A stretch of DNA of 5,002 nt from Candidatus Eiseniibacteriota bacterium (GTDB taxonomy: Bacteria > Eisenbacteria > RBG-16-71-46 > CAIMUX01 > WJJG01): positions 1-5,002 of the forward strand of contig VGIY01000214.1 of the NCBI GenBank assembly GCA_016867695.1. Reading direction: 5' to 3'. This document shows positions 1-5,002 of this stretch, one piece after another; the first letter of the stretch is position 1; each line of letters opens with the position of its first letter. Under the pieces are notes generated by a model. That model saw only the letters and a program-made list of their open reading frames with translations. It had not been told where the DNA came from and did not search any database. Made by a program: the position numbers and the translations under genes.

Positions 1-1084
1 GGTCGGAGATGGGCGACCAGTCGGCAGAATCGTTCCAGTCGCCCTGGTAGGTCAACTGCTCGACGCTGACCCCGTCGGCATCGCAGATGAAGAGCTGCGG
101 GCGGCCCGTGCGGTCGGAGGTGAAGACCAGCCGGTCCCCGGAGGGCGACCAGCTCGGCGCCGTGTCGATGCCCGGGCTGAAGGTCAGCCGCCGGCGCTGC
201 GAGCCGTCGGCCCGGGCGACGTAGATCTCCATGTCGCCCGACTCGCTGGAGGCGTAGGCGAGCCAGCGTCCGTCGCGCGAATGGGCGGGCGCCGACGGCG
301 TGCCCCCGGAGGCCAGGACCGTCAGCCCCCCGCTCCCCAGGTCGACGGCGACGAGCTGCGGCTGGCCGGCGTGGAAGCTCGTGCAGGCGACGCGCGCCTG
401 GAAGGGGTGCCAGTCGGGCGAGACGACGATCGAGCCCAGCGCCGTCGCCGGAGACTCCCCGAAGCCGTCCCAGTCGATCAGGGCGAGCTCCTTGCCGCTG
501 TCCAGCGAGCGGACGAAGGCGATGCGCGTCGCCGCGCACCCCGGCGACCCGGTCAGGGTGCGGGTGATGTCGTCGGCGAGCCGATGGATGGACCAGCGCT
601 CGGGTGCCAGCGGCGCCTCGCGGGAGCCGAGCTCGTAGTCCCGGCGGAAGATCTCCGCCCGCGAGCTCGTGTCGATGAGGCGGGCGCGCAGGATGACCCG
701 GCCCTCGTCCCAGTGCAACTCCCCGGCCACACGCGCCTGCGGATGCCGGTCGATGGGGCGATCGGCGATGTCGAGCAGCAGGCCGGCTGCCGGCTCCTCG
801 CCGCGGCGTACGCGCACGACCTGGAAGGCGTCGCTCAGATCCAGGTCCCGGGCCAGGAGATCCTCGATCTCCTCTCCGGTCGAGAAGCGGGGGGCGAAGA
901 GCCCAAGCCGGGCGAGGTCGTCGGCGGCGAAGTCCTCGACGAGCACCGGCACGCGGAAGAAGTCCCACTTCTGGATCTCGAGGTAGACCTCGGCCTCCTG
1001 GGCGGCGGCGACGAGCGCGGCCGAGGCCGCCAGCCAGAGGGCGCTCCCCAGCCTCCATGAACCCCTGCGCTGCCGATCGAGCAC
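1..1084 (-). CDS. tolB: TolB, Tol-Pal system periplasmic beta-propeller protein (3' end beyond window)
   Basis: Periplasmic TolB works with Pal and TolA in the Tol-Pal envelope system, which maintains outer-membrane integrity during division. I read 361 codons; the family is usually around 430 residues, so roughly the last 70 lie beyond the left edge. The start is GTG, chosen because GGGGAG sits 6 nt upstream and because it gives a clean signal peptide: basic residues 4-11 (RQRRGSWR), a hydrophobic stretch at about 14-28 and an AAA-Q cleavage site near 28/29. Residues 31-180 match the TolB N-terminal domain (VPVLVEDFAADD at 45-56). The usual TRIAFV element is at 186-191. PD40/WD40-like propeller repeats follow: SRDGRWLAYAS near 269-279, DMEIYVARADGSQRRRLT near 284-301, TAPSWSPSGDRLVFTSDRTG near 308-327 and the start of another at DSADWSP (352-358). 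The TolA/TonB-like gene just upstream supports the assignment. An ATG at 1058 is out of frame and is not the start. Confidence 0.95.
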   Translation of the reverse strand, partial: MLDRQRRGSWRLGSALWLAASAALVAAAQEAEVYLEIQKWDFFRVPVLVEDFAADDLARLGLFAPRFSTGEEIEDLLARDLDLSDAFQVVRVRRGEEPAAGLLLDIADRPIDRHPQARVAGELHWDEGRVILRARLIDTSSRAEIFRRDYELGSREAPLAPERWSIHRLADDITRTLTGSPGCAATRIAFVRSLDSGKELALIDWDGFGESPATALGSIVVSPDWHPFQARVACTSFHAGQPQLVAVDLGSGGLTVLASGGTPSAPAHSRDGRWLAYASSESGDMEIYVARADGSQRRRLTFSPGIDTAPSWSPSGDRLVFTSDRTGRPQLFICDADGVSVEQLTYQGDWNDSADWSPISD

Positions 1085-1090
1085 GCTCCG

Positions 1091-1096
1091 CTCCCC
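1091..1096 (-). promoter_or_regulatory. Ribosome binding site deciding the GTG start of tolB
   Basis: GGGGAG on the minus strand lies 6 nt upstream of the GTG at 1084-1082. It supports this non-ATG start over the out-of-frame ATG at 1058. The gap between the TolA/TonB-like stop and this start is 68 nt and shows no terminator, so cotranscription is likely (inference). Confidence 0.6.
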
Positions 1097-1152
1097 GGCC
1101 TTCGCCGCCGATGCGCGGGATCCGGTTCCCGGCCCGCGCGTCCGCGACCGGC

Positions 1153-1938
1153 CTACTCCTGGAAGGTGAACTTCAGATGCACCGTCAGCCATCGCCCCTG
1201 ATACGCCGGCGGGAAGGGAGGCAGCGGCTGGGCGCGCTGCACCGCCTCGACGGCGCTGCGATCGAAGAGGTCGAGCCTGGAGGAGGTCTCGACCTCCACG
1301 CTCGGCACGCGGCCCTGGGCGGTGATGCGGAACTTGAGGGTCGCATTCAGGCCCTGGCCGGCGGCCACTCCCGCCGGCGGCCGCCAGGCCTGCGAGATCT
1401 TGGCCACGAGCGCCTGCAGGTAGTAGTCGTAGACGAACTGCGCCTCCTCGACGCGCACGTTCATCGTCACCGGGCCGGTCGGCTCCGGGGGAGCGGGCGA
1501 GTCGGGCGCGGGCGGCTTCGTCGAGGGCGCCGGGGCGCGGGCCTCGGGAGGCTGCTGCGGCGCCGGCTTGGGCTTCTCCTTGACGACCTCCTTGGGCCCC
1601 TCGTCCCGCTTCGGCTCGGGCGGCTTGGGCCGCGGTCGCTCGGGCGGGCGCGCCGGCTCCTCTCGCGGCGCCGGGCGGGGAGCGGGAGTCTCTTCCGGCA
1701 GGGTGTAGAGGGAGACGACCAGCGCCGGATTCTCCCAGCGCACCGGGCGCGACCAGGATGGCAGCCAGGCCAGGACGAGGACCGCCGCCGCGTGGAGCGC
1801 GATGGAAAGGCGCAGGCAGCCGCCCAGGCCGGGCTCCCGCCGGCCGCCGTCTAGGCGGCGGCCGAACAGCCACGCCTGCCATTCCCGCCCCTTCGGCGCA
1901 GCGGGTGACGCGGGTCCCTTCGCTCTCCGCAAACGCAT
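1153..1938 (-). CDS. TolA/TonB-type energy-transducing protein with TonB C-terminal domain
   Basis: Inner-membrane-anchored periplasmic spanner that would pass proton-motive-force energy from a TolQR/ExbBD motor to the outer membrane. Of the 261 residues, about 40 are basic and cytoplasmic. One transmembrane helix follows at about 41-58 (CLRLSIALHAAAVLVLAW); its Ser45-x3-His49 resembles the Ser/His pattern by which TonB and TolA contact their motors. Residues about 79-156 form a Pro/Glu/Lys/Ala-rich spacer. Residues about 165-261 form a TonB_C-type domain, with YDYYLQALVAKISQAWRPP, the strand LKFRITAQGRVPSVEVE, a DRSAVEAVQRAQPLPPFPP helix-turn and final strand WLTVHLKFTFQE. I prefer the ATG at 1938 because GGTGGA lies 6 nt upstream. 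The ATG at 1944 (two residues longer) would directly abut that motif. Because tolB follows, the likely role is TolA in the Tol-Pal system, but the C-terminal domain is TonB-like, so a TonB role cannot be excluded. No tolQ or tolR is adjacent upstream. Confidence 0.9.
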   Translation of the reverse strand: MRLRRAKGPASPAAPKGREWQAWLFGRRLDGGRREPGLGGCLRLSIALHAAAVLVLAWLPSWSRPVRWENPALVVSLYTLPEETPAPRPAPREEPARPPERPRPKPPEPKRDEGPKEVVKEKPKPAPQQPPEARAPAPSTKPPAPDSPAPPEPTGPVTMNVRVEEAQFVYDYYLQALVAKISQAWRPPAGVAAGQGLNATLKFRITAQGRVPSVEVETSSRLDLFDRSAVEAVQRAQPLPPFPPAYQGRWLTVHLKFTFQE

Positions 1939-1944
1939 CGTCAT

Positions 1945-1950
1945 TCCACC
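1945..1950 (-). promoter_or_regulatory. Shine-Dalgarno-like GGTGGA for the TolA/TonB-like gene
   Basis: GGTGGA on the minus strand ends 6 nt before the ATG at 1938 and directly abuts the ATG at 1944. This spacing favours the downstream ATG as the true start. The motif is a weak match to the consensus. Confidence 0.4.
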
Positions 1951-2034
1951 AGCGAGCGCCGCCGCCTCCCGTCCACGCGGCAGCGATCCCTAACGGGCGG
2001 CGCTCAAGCCTGATCGCCGGACCGCCTGGAGAGC

Positions 2035-2052
2035 GCGGCCGCCTCAGGCCGC
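2035..2052 (-). repeat. GC inverted repeat between the selenoprotein and TolA/TonB-like genes
   Basis: A 6-bp perfect inverted repeat (GCGGCC / GGCCGC) around a 6-nt loop starts about 10 nt past the stop codon of the redoxin gene. No T-tract follows on the minus strand, so it does not meet the rule for a rho-independent terminator. It could protect the 3' end of the mRNA, or be chance pairing in GC-rich DNA. The remaining roughly 100 nt of this gap shows nothing else recognisable. Confidence 0.3.
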
Positions 2053-2061
2053 CCCCCCGCC

Positions 2062-3144
2062 CTATCGCGGGCCGTAGGTGTCGAGCAGACGCTGGCGGAT
2101 AGTCGCCCGGTCGGCGCGCTTGTCCGGATCCCCCTCCACGCCGCCCGCGATCAGGCAGCCCTCCGCGTCGTAGAGGAAGAAGGCCCGCTTCTTGCTAGCT
2201 CCATAGATCTTCTCGAACACCCTGCTCGAGCCGTCGTAGAGCACCGGCAGACGCCTGGCGCCGACCATCGTGTCGACCCGGCTGCGGGCGTCCTGCTTGA
2301 GAACGGCGACCACCTGCAGGCTGGGCAGTTCGCCGGCGCGCAGCTCCGCCTGCAGGCTATCGAGAGCGGCGAACTGCCGCTCCATGCTGCATCACTTGCT
2401 GGGCGCGCCGAACCAGGCCACCAGCGGCGCGCCCCGGAACGCCTCCAGGGTGTAGATCTTCCCCCGGGTGGAGGAGTTCGGGTTGATGTCCTCGAGGGCG
2501 AAATCGGGCGCCGGACAGGGCTCCAGGATCTCGATCTCGGGACCGGTGAAAGTGTCGGTCAGGCCGCCCGTGTCGGTCAGCAGCAGCCGGGGGCGATAGC
2601 GCCCCGGCTCGCGATAGGTCCAGGTGACGAACTCAGAGCGCAACTGGCCCGTGTCCCACTCCCCGTCGCCGTCGAAGTCCCAGCGCCTCTTCATCTCCTG
2701 GGAGAGGTCGATGTCGTCGGCGCTGCCGGCGGAGTTGAGCTTGATCGAGGTCATGTTCGCGTAGCCGCGCAGCGGGTCGACCTCGAACCGCGCGCGCGGA
2801 GGCTTGTTCACGCGCCCGCCCGCCTCCGCGCCGGAGGCCGGCGCCTGCCCCCCCGAGGACCCGGCCGGCGCCTCGCCCGGATCGGGAGCCGGGGCGGCCT
2901 GCGGCCCGCCCCGATCGATCTGCTCGTCCGCCTGATCCTGCCTGGCGCCCGCCGCGGACCCTGCCGATGCCTCCCCGCGCGCTCCCACCGAGGGCTGCGC
3001 CTCCGCCTGCCCGCTTCCGGCGCCCTCCTTCTGGCAGGAGATCGTCCAGACGAGCAGGCCGGCAAGAAGCAGCGCCACTCCGTGGCCCCCCGCCCCGCGC
3101 CCGCGCCGGCCTCCCGCCCGCGCCCCGCTCAGCCATGCAAGCAT
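2062..3144 (-). CDS. Predicted selenocysteine-containing PKD-redoxin lipoprotein (in-frame UGA read as Sec251)
   Basis: I annotate one 360-residue protein, read through an in-frame UGA at 2394-2392; a conventional reading gives two pieces of 250 and 107 residues. Basic N-terminus, hydrophobic stretch about 23-36, then lipobox-like TISC with Cys37 (Thr at -3 is slightly unusual). Gln follows Cys37, compatible with outer-membrane sorting. Residues about 38-113 are a Gly/Ala/Pro/Gln low-complexity linker. Residues 114-208 are a PKD domain (PPRARFEVDP, RRWDFDGDGEWDTG, TWTYREPGRYRPRLLLTD). Residues 210-360 are a redoxin/AhpC-TSA-like thioredoxin fold: CPAPDFALEDINPNS, FRGAPLVAWFGAPSK, Sec251-Cys252, then SMERQFAALDSLQAEL, the strand VVAVLK and AFFLYDAEGCLIAGG. 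The UGA lies exactly where thioredoxin-fold proteins carry their catalytic Cys, after the beta strand and at the head of the first active-site helix. A SECIS-like hairpin follows. GGAGGG lies 9 nt before ATG 3144. The likely role is thiol redox or peroxidase chemistry in the envelope; the substrate is unknown. The alternatives are a true stop or a sequence error. Confidence 0.85.
2364..2382 (-). promoter_or_regulatory. Bacterial SECIS-like hairpin (selenocysteine insertion element)
   Basis: Nine nucleotides after the UGA the mRNA forms GAGCGGC, loop AGUUC, GCCGCUC: a perfect 7-bp stem with a 5-nt loop. The loop begins 16 nt after the UGA and has G as its second base. Published bacterial SECIS rules ask for a UGA-to-loop distance of about 16-37 nt, a small loop, and a G in the first two loop positions, so all are met. 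An additional outer helix can form between UGCAG (2391-2387) and CUGCA (2355-2351), giving lower and upper stems separated by an asymmetric internal loop. This would recruit SelB carrying Sec-tRNA. Functional use is inferred. Confidence 0.75.
2392..2394 (-). other. In-frame UGA predicted to encode selenocysteine (Sec251)
   Basis: The codons around it read Ala-Pro-Ser-Lys-UGA-Cys-Ser-Met-Glu-Arg-Gln-Phe in one uninterrupted frame. The frame stays open for 109 more codons to a TAG at 2064-2062, and the downstream part supplies the rest of the same thioredoxin-fold domain. The first ATG after the UGA (2385) has no Shine-Dalgarno sequence before it (CCAGCAAGTGATGCAGC), which argues against an independent downstream gene. 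Confidence 0.8.
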
Positions 3145-3153
3145 GTCTTCCGG

Positions 3154-3159
3154 CCCTCC
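3154..3159 (-). promoter_or_regulatory. Ribosome binding site of the PKD-redoxin gene
   Basis: GGAGGG on the minus strand lies 9 nt upstream of ATG 3144. This start also places basic residues and the hydrophobic signal stretch correctly ahead of the lipobox Cys37. A hairpin (3161-3178) directly precedes the site. Confidence 0.55.
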
Positions 3160-3160
3160 A

Positions 3161-3178
3161 CCAGGGCTGCCGCCCTGG
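3161..3178 (-). repeat. Inverted repeat in the leader of the PKD-redoxin gene
   Basis: CCAGGGC / GCCCTGG is a perfect 7-bp inverted repeat with a 4-nt loop (GGCA on the minus strand). It lies between the metG stop and the ribosome binding site (GGAGGG, 3159-3154), ending immediately before it. There is no T-run after it, so it is not a standard terminator. A leader hairpin this close to the binding site could affect translation of the downstream gene, but chance pairing at this GC content is also possible. Confidence 0.35.
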
Positions 3179-3210
3179 ACGGCGATGCGCCCGGTGACCG
3201 CAACCCTTTA

Positions 3211-4899
3211 CTATTGAGGAACATCCTCTGGCATGAGCTTCGGGAAGAGGATCTCCGGCGGCCGGATCGGCGCGCCCTCGGCCAGGAGATCCTCGCCGAT
3301 CCGCCCCCACGCTCCGGGGGCGTGCGGATCCTCCACCCCGAGCATACCCGCGAGGCGCCCCGCGCTCTCCGGAAGAAACGGCCCCATCATCCGGGCAAGC
3401 CCGGCACCCAGCTGCAGGCAGACGTGCAGCGTGCCGGCGCAGCGCGCCGGGTCGCTCCGGCGCGTCGCCCAGGGCTGCTGCTCGTCGAAGTAGCGGTTGC
3501 CCAGCCGGGCGAGCTCGAGCATGGCGATCTGCGCCTGGCGGAACTGGAAGCGTTCGATCAGGCGGCCGACCTCGTCGCGCCGCTCGGCCACCGCGGCCAG
3601 GGCCCGCCGCCCCGCCTCGTCGAGCGCCCCGGCGGCCGGCACCCGGGCGTCGAAGTTCTTGACCGCGAAGCTGAGCGAGCGATGGATGAAGTTGCCCAGG
3701 ATGTCGGCCAGCTCGCCGTTCGTGCGGCGCAGGAAGTCGGTCCAGGAGAACTCCGAGTCCGAGCCCTCCGGAGCGATCGCCGTCAGGTAGTAGCGCATCC
3801 GATCGGCGCCGTAGGTGTCGACGAAGGCCTGGACCTCGACCACGGTGCCGCGGCTCTTGGAGAACTTGACCGCCGCCGCCTCGCCGGCGCGCAGGAAGTT
3901 GAGGTACTCGTTGGCCACGACCGCATCGGGCAGCGTGTAGTCACCCTGGCCCGCCAGCATCGCCGGGAAGATGATCGCGTGGAAGGGGATGTTGTCCTTG
4001 CCGATGAAGTGGACGATCCGCGCGTCGGGCGCTTTCCAGTAGCGCTCCCAGGCGTCCGGCGCGCCCCGCCGCGCCGCCCAGACGCGGGTGTTGGTCACGT
4101 AGCCGATCGGGGCGTCGAACCAGACATAGATGCGCTTGCCCCGCCGCTCGGGATCGTCGACGGGGATCTCGACGCCCCACTCGGTGTCGCGCGTCACGCA
4201 GCGCGGGCGCAGCCCCTCGCGAAGCCAGCCGAGAGCCGTGCCGCGCGTGTTCGCCCGCCACTCGGTCTTCGCCTCCAGCCACGCCCCCAGTCGCTCCTGG
4301 AACCGGTCGAGCCGGAGGAACCAGTGCTGGCTGTCGCGCAGGACCGGCGTCGACCCGTCGCCCGGGACCGCGGATCGCGGATCGCGCAGGTCGGTCACCT
4401 CGTAGGAGGTCCCGCAGGCGTCGCACTGGTCGCCGCGTGCATTCGCGGCGCCGCACTTCGGGCAGGTGCCCTCGACGTAGCGGTCGGGCAGGAACATCGA
4501 CATCTTGGTCGAGAAGTACTGCTGGATCGTGCGCTTCTCGATGTGGCCCCCCGCCTCGAGCCGGCGGAAGAACTCCGCCGTCGCCGCGTGGTGCTCGGGC
4601 CAGGAGGTGCGGCCGTAGATGTCGAAGTCGATCCCGGCGGCCCGGAACGCGGCCTCGTTCTCGCCATGGAAGCGGTCGATCACCGCCTGCGGCGTCGTGC
4701 CCTCCTCCATGGCGCGCAGCGTGATCGGCACGCCATGCTCGTCGGAGCCGCAGACGAAGAGCACGTCCTTGCCCCGCATGCGCAGGAAACGCACGAAGAT
4801 GTCGGCCGGCAGGTAGGCCCCGGCCAGGTGTCCGATGTGGATGCGCCCGTTGGCGTAGGGCAGCGCGCTCGTCACCAGTGTCCGTGCGAAGGTCGCCAA
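3211..4899 (-). CDS. metG: Methionyl-tRNA synthetase, short form without C-terminal tRNA-binding domain
   Basis: Cytoplasmic class I aminoacyl-tRNA synthetase that charges tRNA-Met with methionine using ATP. It has 562 residues. The N-terminal Rossmann fold has TLVTSALPYANG followed by the HIGH motif at 21-24. The connective-peptide zinc knuckle carries four cysteines (146, 149, 159, 162) in two CxxC pairs, the E. coli-like zinc class. The catalytic domain continues with YVWFDAPIGY (258-267), HFIGKDNIPFH (297-307) and the KMSKS equivalent KFSKS (345-349). The alpha-helical anticodon-binding domain covers about 390-540, including NRYFDEQQPWA (468-478). The protein ends at PEILFPKL plus a few residues, so the EMAP/Trbp111-like C-terminal dimerisation domain of longer MetRS is absent, a common natural variant. 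The start is TTG with AAGGGA 7 nt upstream; the nearest upstream ATG is out of frame. A TAG-TAA tandem stop ends the gene 66 nt before the PKD-redoxin gene. Confidence 0.98.
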   Translation of the reverse strand: MATFARTLVTSALPYANGRIHIGHLAGAYLPADIFVRFLRMRGKDVLFVCGSDEHGVPITLRAMEEGTTPQAVIDRFHGENEAAFRAAGIDFDIYGRTSWPEHHAATAEFFRRLEAGGHIEKRTIQQYFSTKMSMFLPDRYVEGTCPKCGAANARGDQCDACGTSYEVTDLRDPRSAVPGDGSTPVLRDSQHWFLRLDRFQERLGAWLEAKTEWRANTRGTALGWLREGLRPRCVTRDTEWGVEIPVDDPERRGKRIYVWFDAPIGYVTNTRVWAARRGAPDAWERYWKAPDARIVHFIGKDNIPFHAIIFPAMLAGQGDYTLPDAVVANEYLNFLRAGEAAAVKFSKSRGTVVEVQAFVDTYGADRMRYYLTAIAPEGSDSEFSWTDFLRRTNGELADILGNFIHRSLSFAVKNFDARVPAAGALDEAGRRALAAVAERRDEVGRLIERFQFRQAQIAMLELARLGNRYFDEQQPWATRRSDPARCAGTLHVCLQLGAGLARMMGPFLPESAGRLAGMLGVEDPHAPGAWGRIGEDLLAEGAPIRPPEILFPKLMPEDVPQ

Positions 4900-4906
4900 G
4901 GCCTGT

Positions 4907-4912
4907 TCCCTT
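4907..4912 (-). promoter_or_regulatory. Ribosome binding site deciding the TTG start of metG
   Basis: AAGGGA on the minus strand lies 7 nt upstream of the TTG at 4899-4897. The TTG immediately precedes the conserved MetRS N-terminus (RTLVTSALPYANG). The ATG further upstream, at about 4949, is in another frame. I see nothing else assignable in the remaining stretch to the right edge (4913-5002). Confidence 0.5.
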
Positions 4913-5002
4913 CTTCCCGCGCGCCGCCGGCCTGCGCCGCTCGGCCCATGCGCCGCGCCCCTGTCGACGACTCGTGGGATCCGCGGAGCGTCGGCGACGC
5001 GG

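Noticed and set aside
281..1060. Long plus-strand open frame (259 codons) opposite tolB
   Set aside because: It is antisense to a clear TolB reading, has Arg/Gly/Ala/Pro-rich sequence typical of antisense frames in GC-rich DNA, and shows no recognisable domain.
1057..1854. Plus-strand open frame (265 codons) opposite the TolA/TonB-like gene
   Set aside because: Low-complexity Arg/Leu/Gly composition arises from the antisense of the Pro-rich spacer. The minus-strand gene has a TM helix and a TonB domain.
2035..2052. Rho-independent terminator after the redoxin gene
   Set aside because: The stem is only 6 bp and no T-tract follows on the minus strand, so it is kept only as an inverted repeat.
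2062..2385. Separate 107-residue gene starting at ATG 2385
   Set aside because: There is no Shine-Dalgarno sequence, it begins inside a redoxin fold lacking the first beta strand, and it is in frame with the upstream gene. Readthrough of UGA explains it better, though reinitiation cannot be formally excluded.
2633..3310. Minus-strand open frame (225 codons) overlapping the PKD-redoxin gene and the end of metG
   Set aside because: It is a shifted frame of the linker and PKD region, Arg/Gly-rich without domain features, and overlaps two well-supported genes.
4366..4390. Short tandem repeat of GCGGATC within metG
   Set aside because: Only two copies, inside a conserved coding region of MetRS. 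Probably chance.
3941..4456. Minus-strand open frame (171 codons) inside metG
   Set aside because: It is an out-of-frame shadow of metG, which is unambiguous by its motifs.

Overview
The window is GC-rich bacterial DNA in which every gene I can support lies on the minus strand. In transcription order they are metG (methionyl-tRNA synthetase), a predicted lipoprotein with a PKD domain and a redoxin domain, a TolA/TonB-type energy-transducing protein, and the first 361 codons of tolB, which runs off the left edge. A Tol system with a TonB-type spanner and a periplasmic TolB indicates a Gram-negative (diderm) organism. The base composition and PKD-redoxin lipoprotein fit groups such as Myxococcota/Deltaproteobacteria, Acidobacteriota or related candidate phyla, but I cannot place it more precisely.

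Right part (3211-4899): a complete short-form MetRS with a TTG start, HIGH and KFSKS motifs and a four-cysteine zinc knuckle. Middle (2062-3144): the most interesting locus. A conventional reading gives two genes, a 250-residue lipoprotein with a PKD domain and the start of a redoxin domain, then a 107-residue remnant. The two are in the same frame, separated only by one UGA, and the UGA falls in the redoxin active-site loop directly before a Cys. Beginning 9 nt after the UGA is a perfect 7-bp hairpin with a 5-nt loop that meets the published bacterial SECIS rules. I therefore annotate one 360-residue selenoprotein with selenocysteine at position 251.

Left part (1-1938): a TolA/TonB-like protein (one TM helix, Pro-rich spacer, TonB C-terminal domain) followed after about 70 nt by tolB with a GTG start, a signal peptide, the TolB N-terminal domain and the first propeller repeats. 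Together they form part of the Tol-Pal envelope system. tolQ and tolR do not precede the TolA-like gene here. Its immediate upstream neighbour is the candidate selenoprotein, so two envelope functions sit side by side, possibly in one transcript. The intergenic gaps are short (66 to about 120 nt) and no convincing rho-independent terminator was seen.
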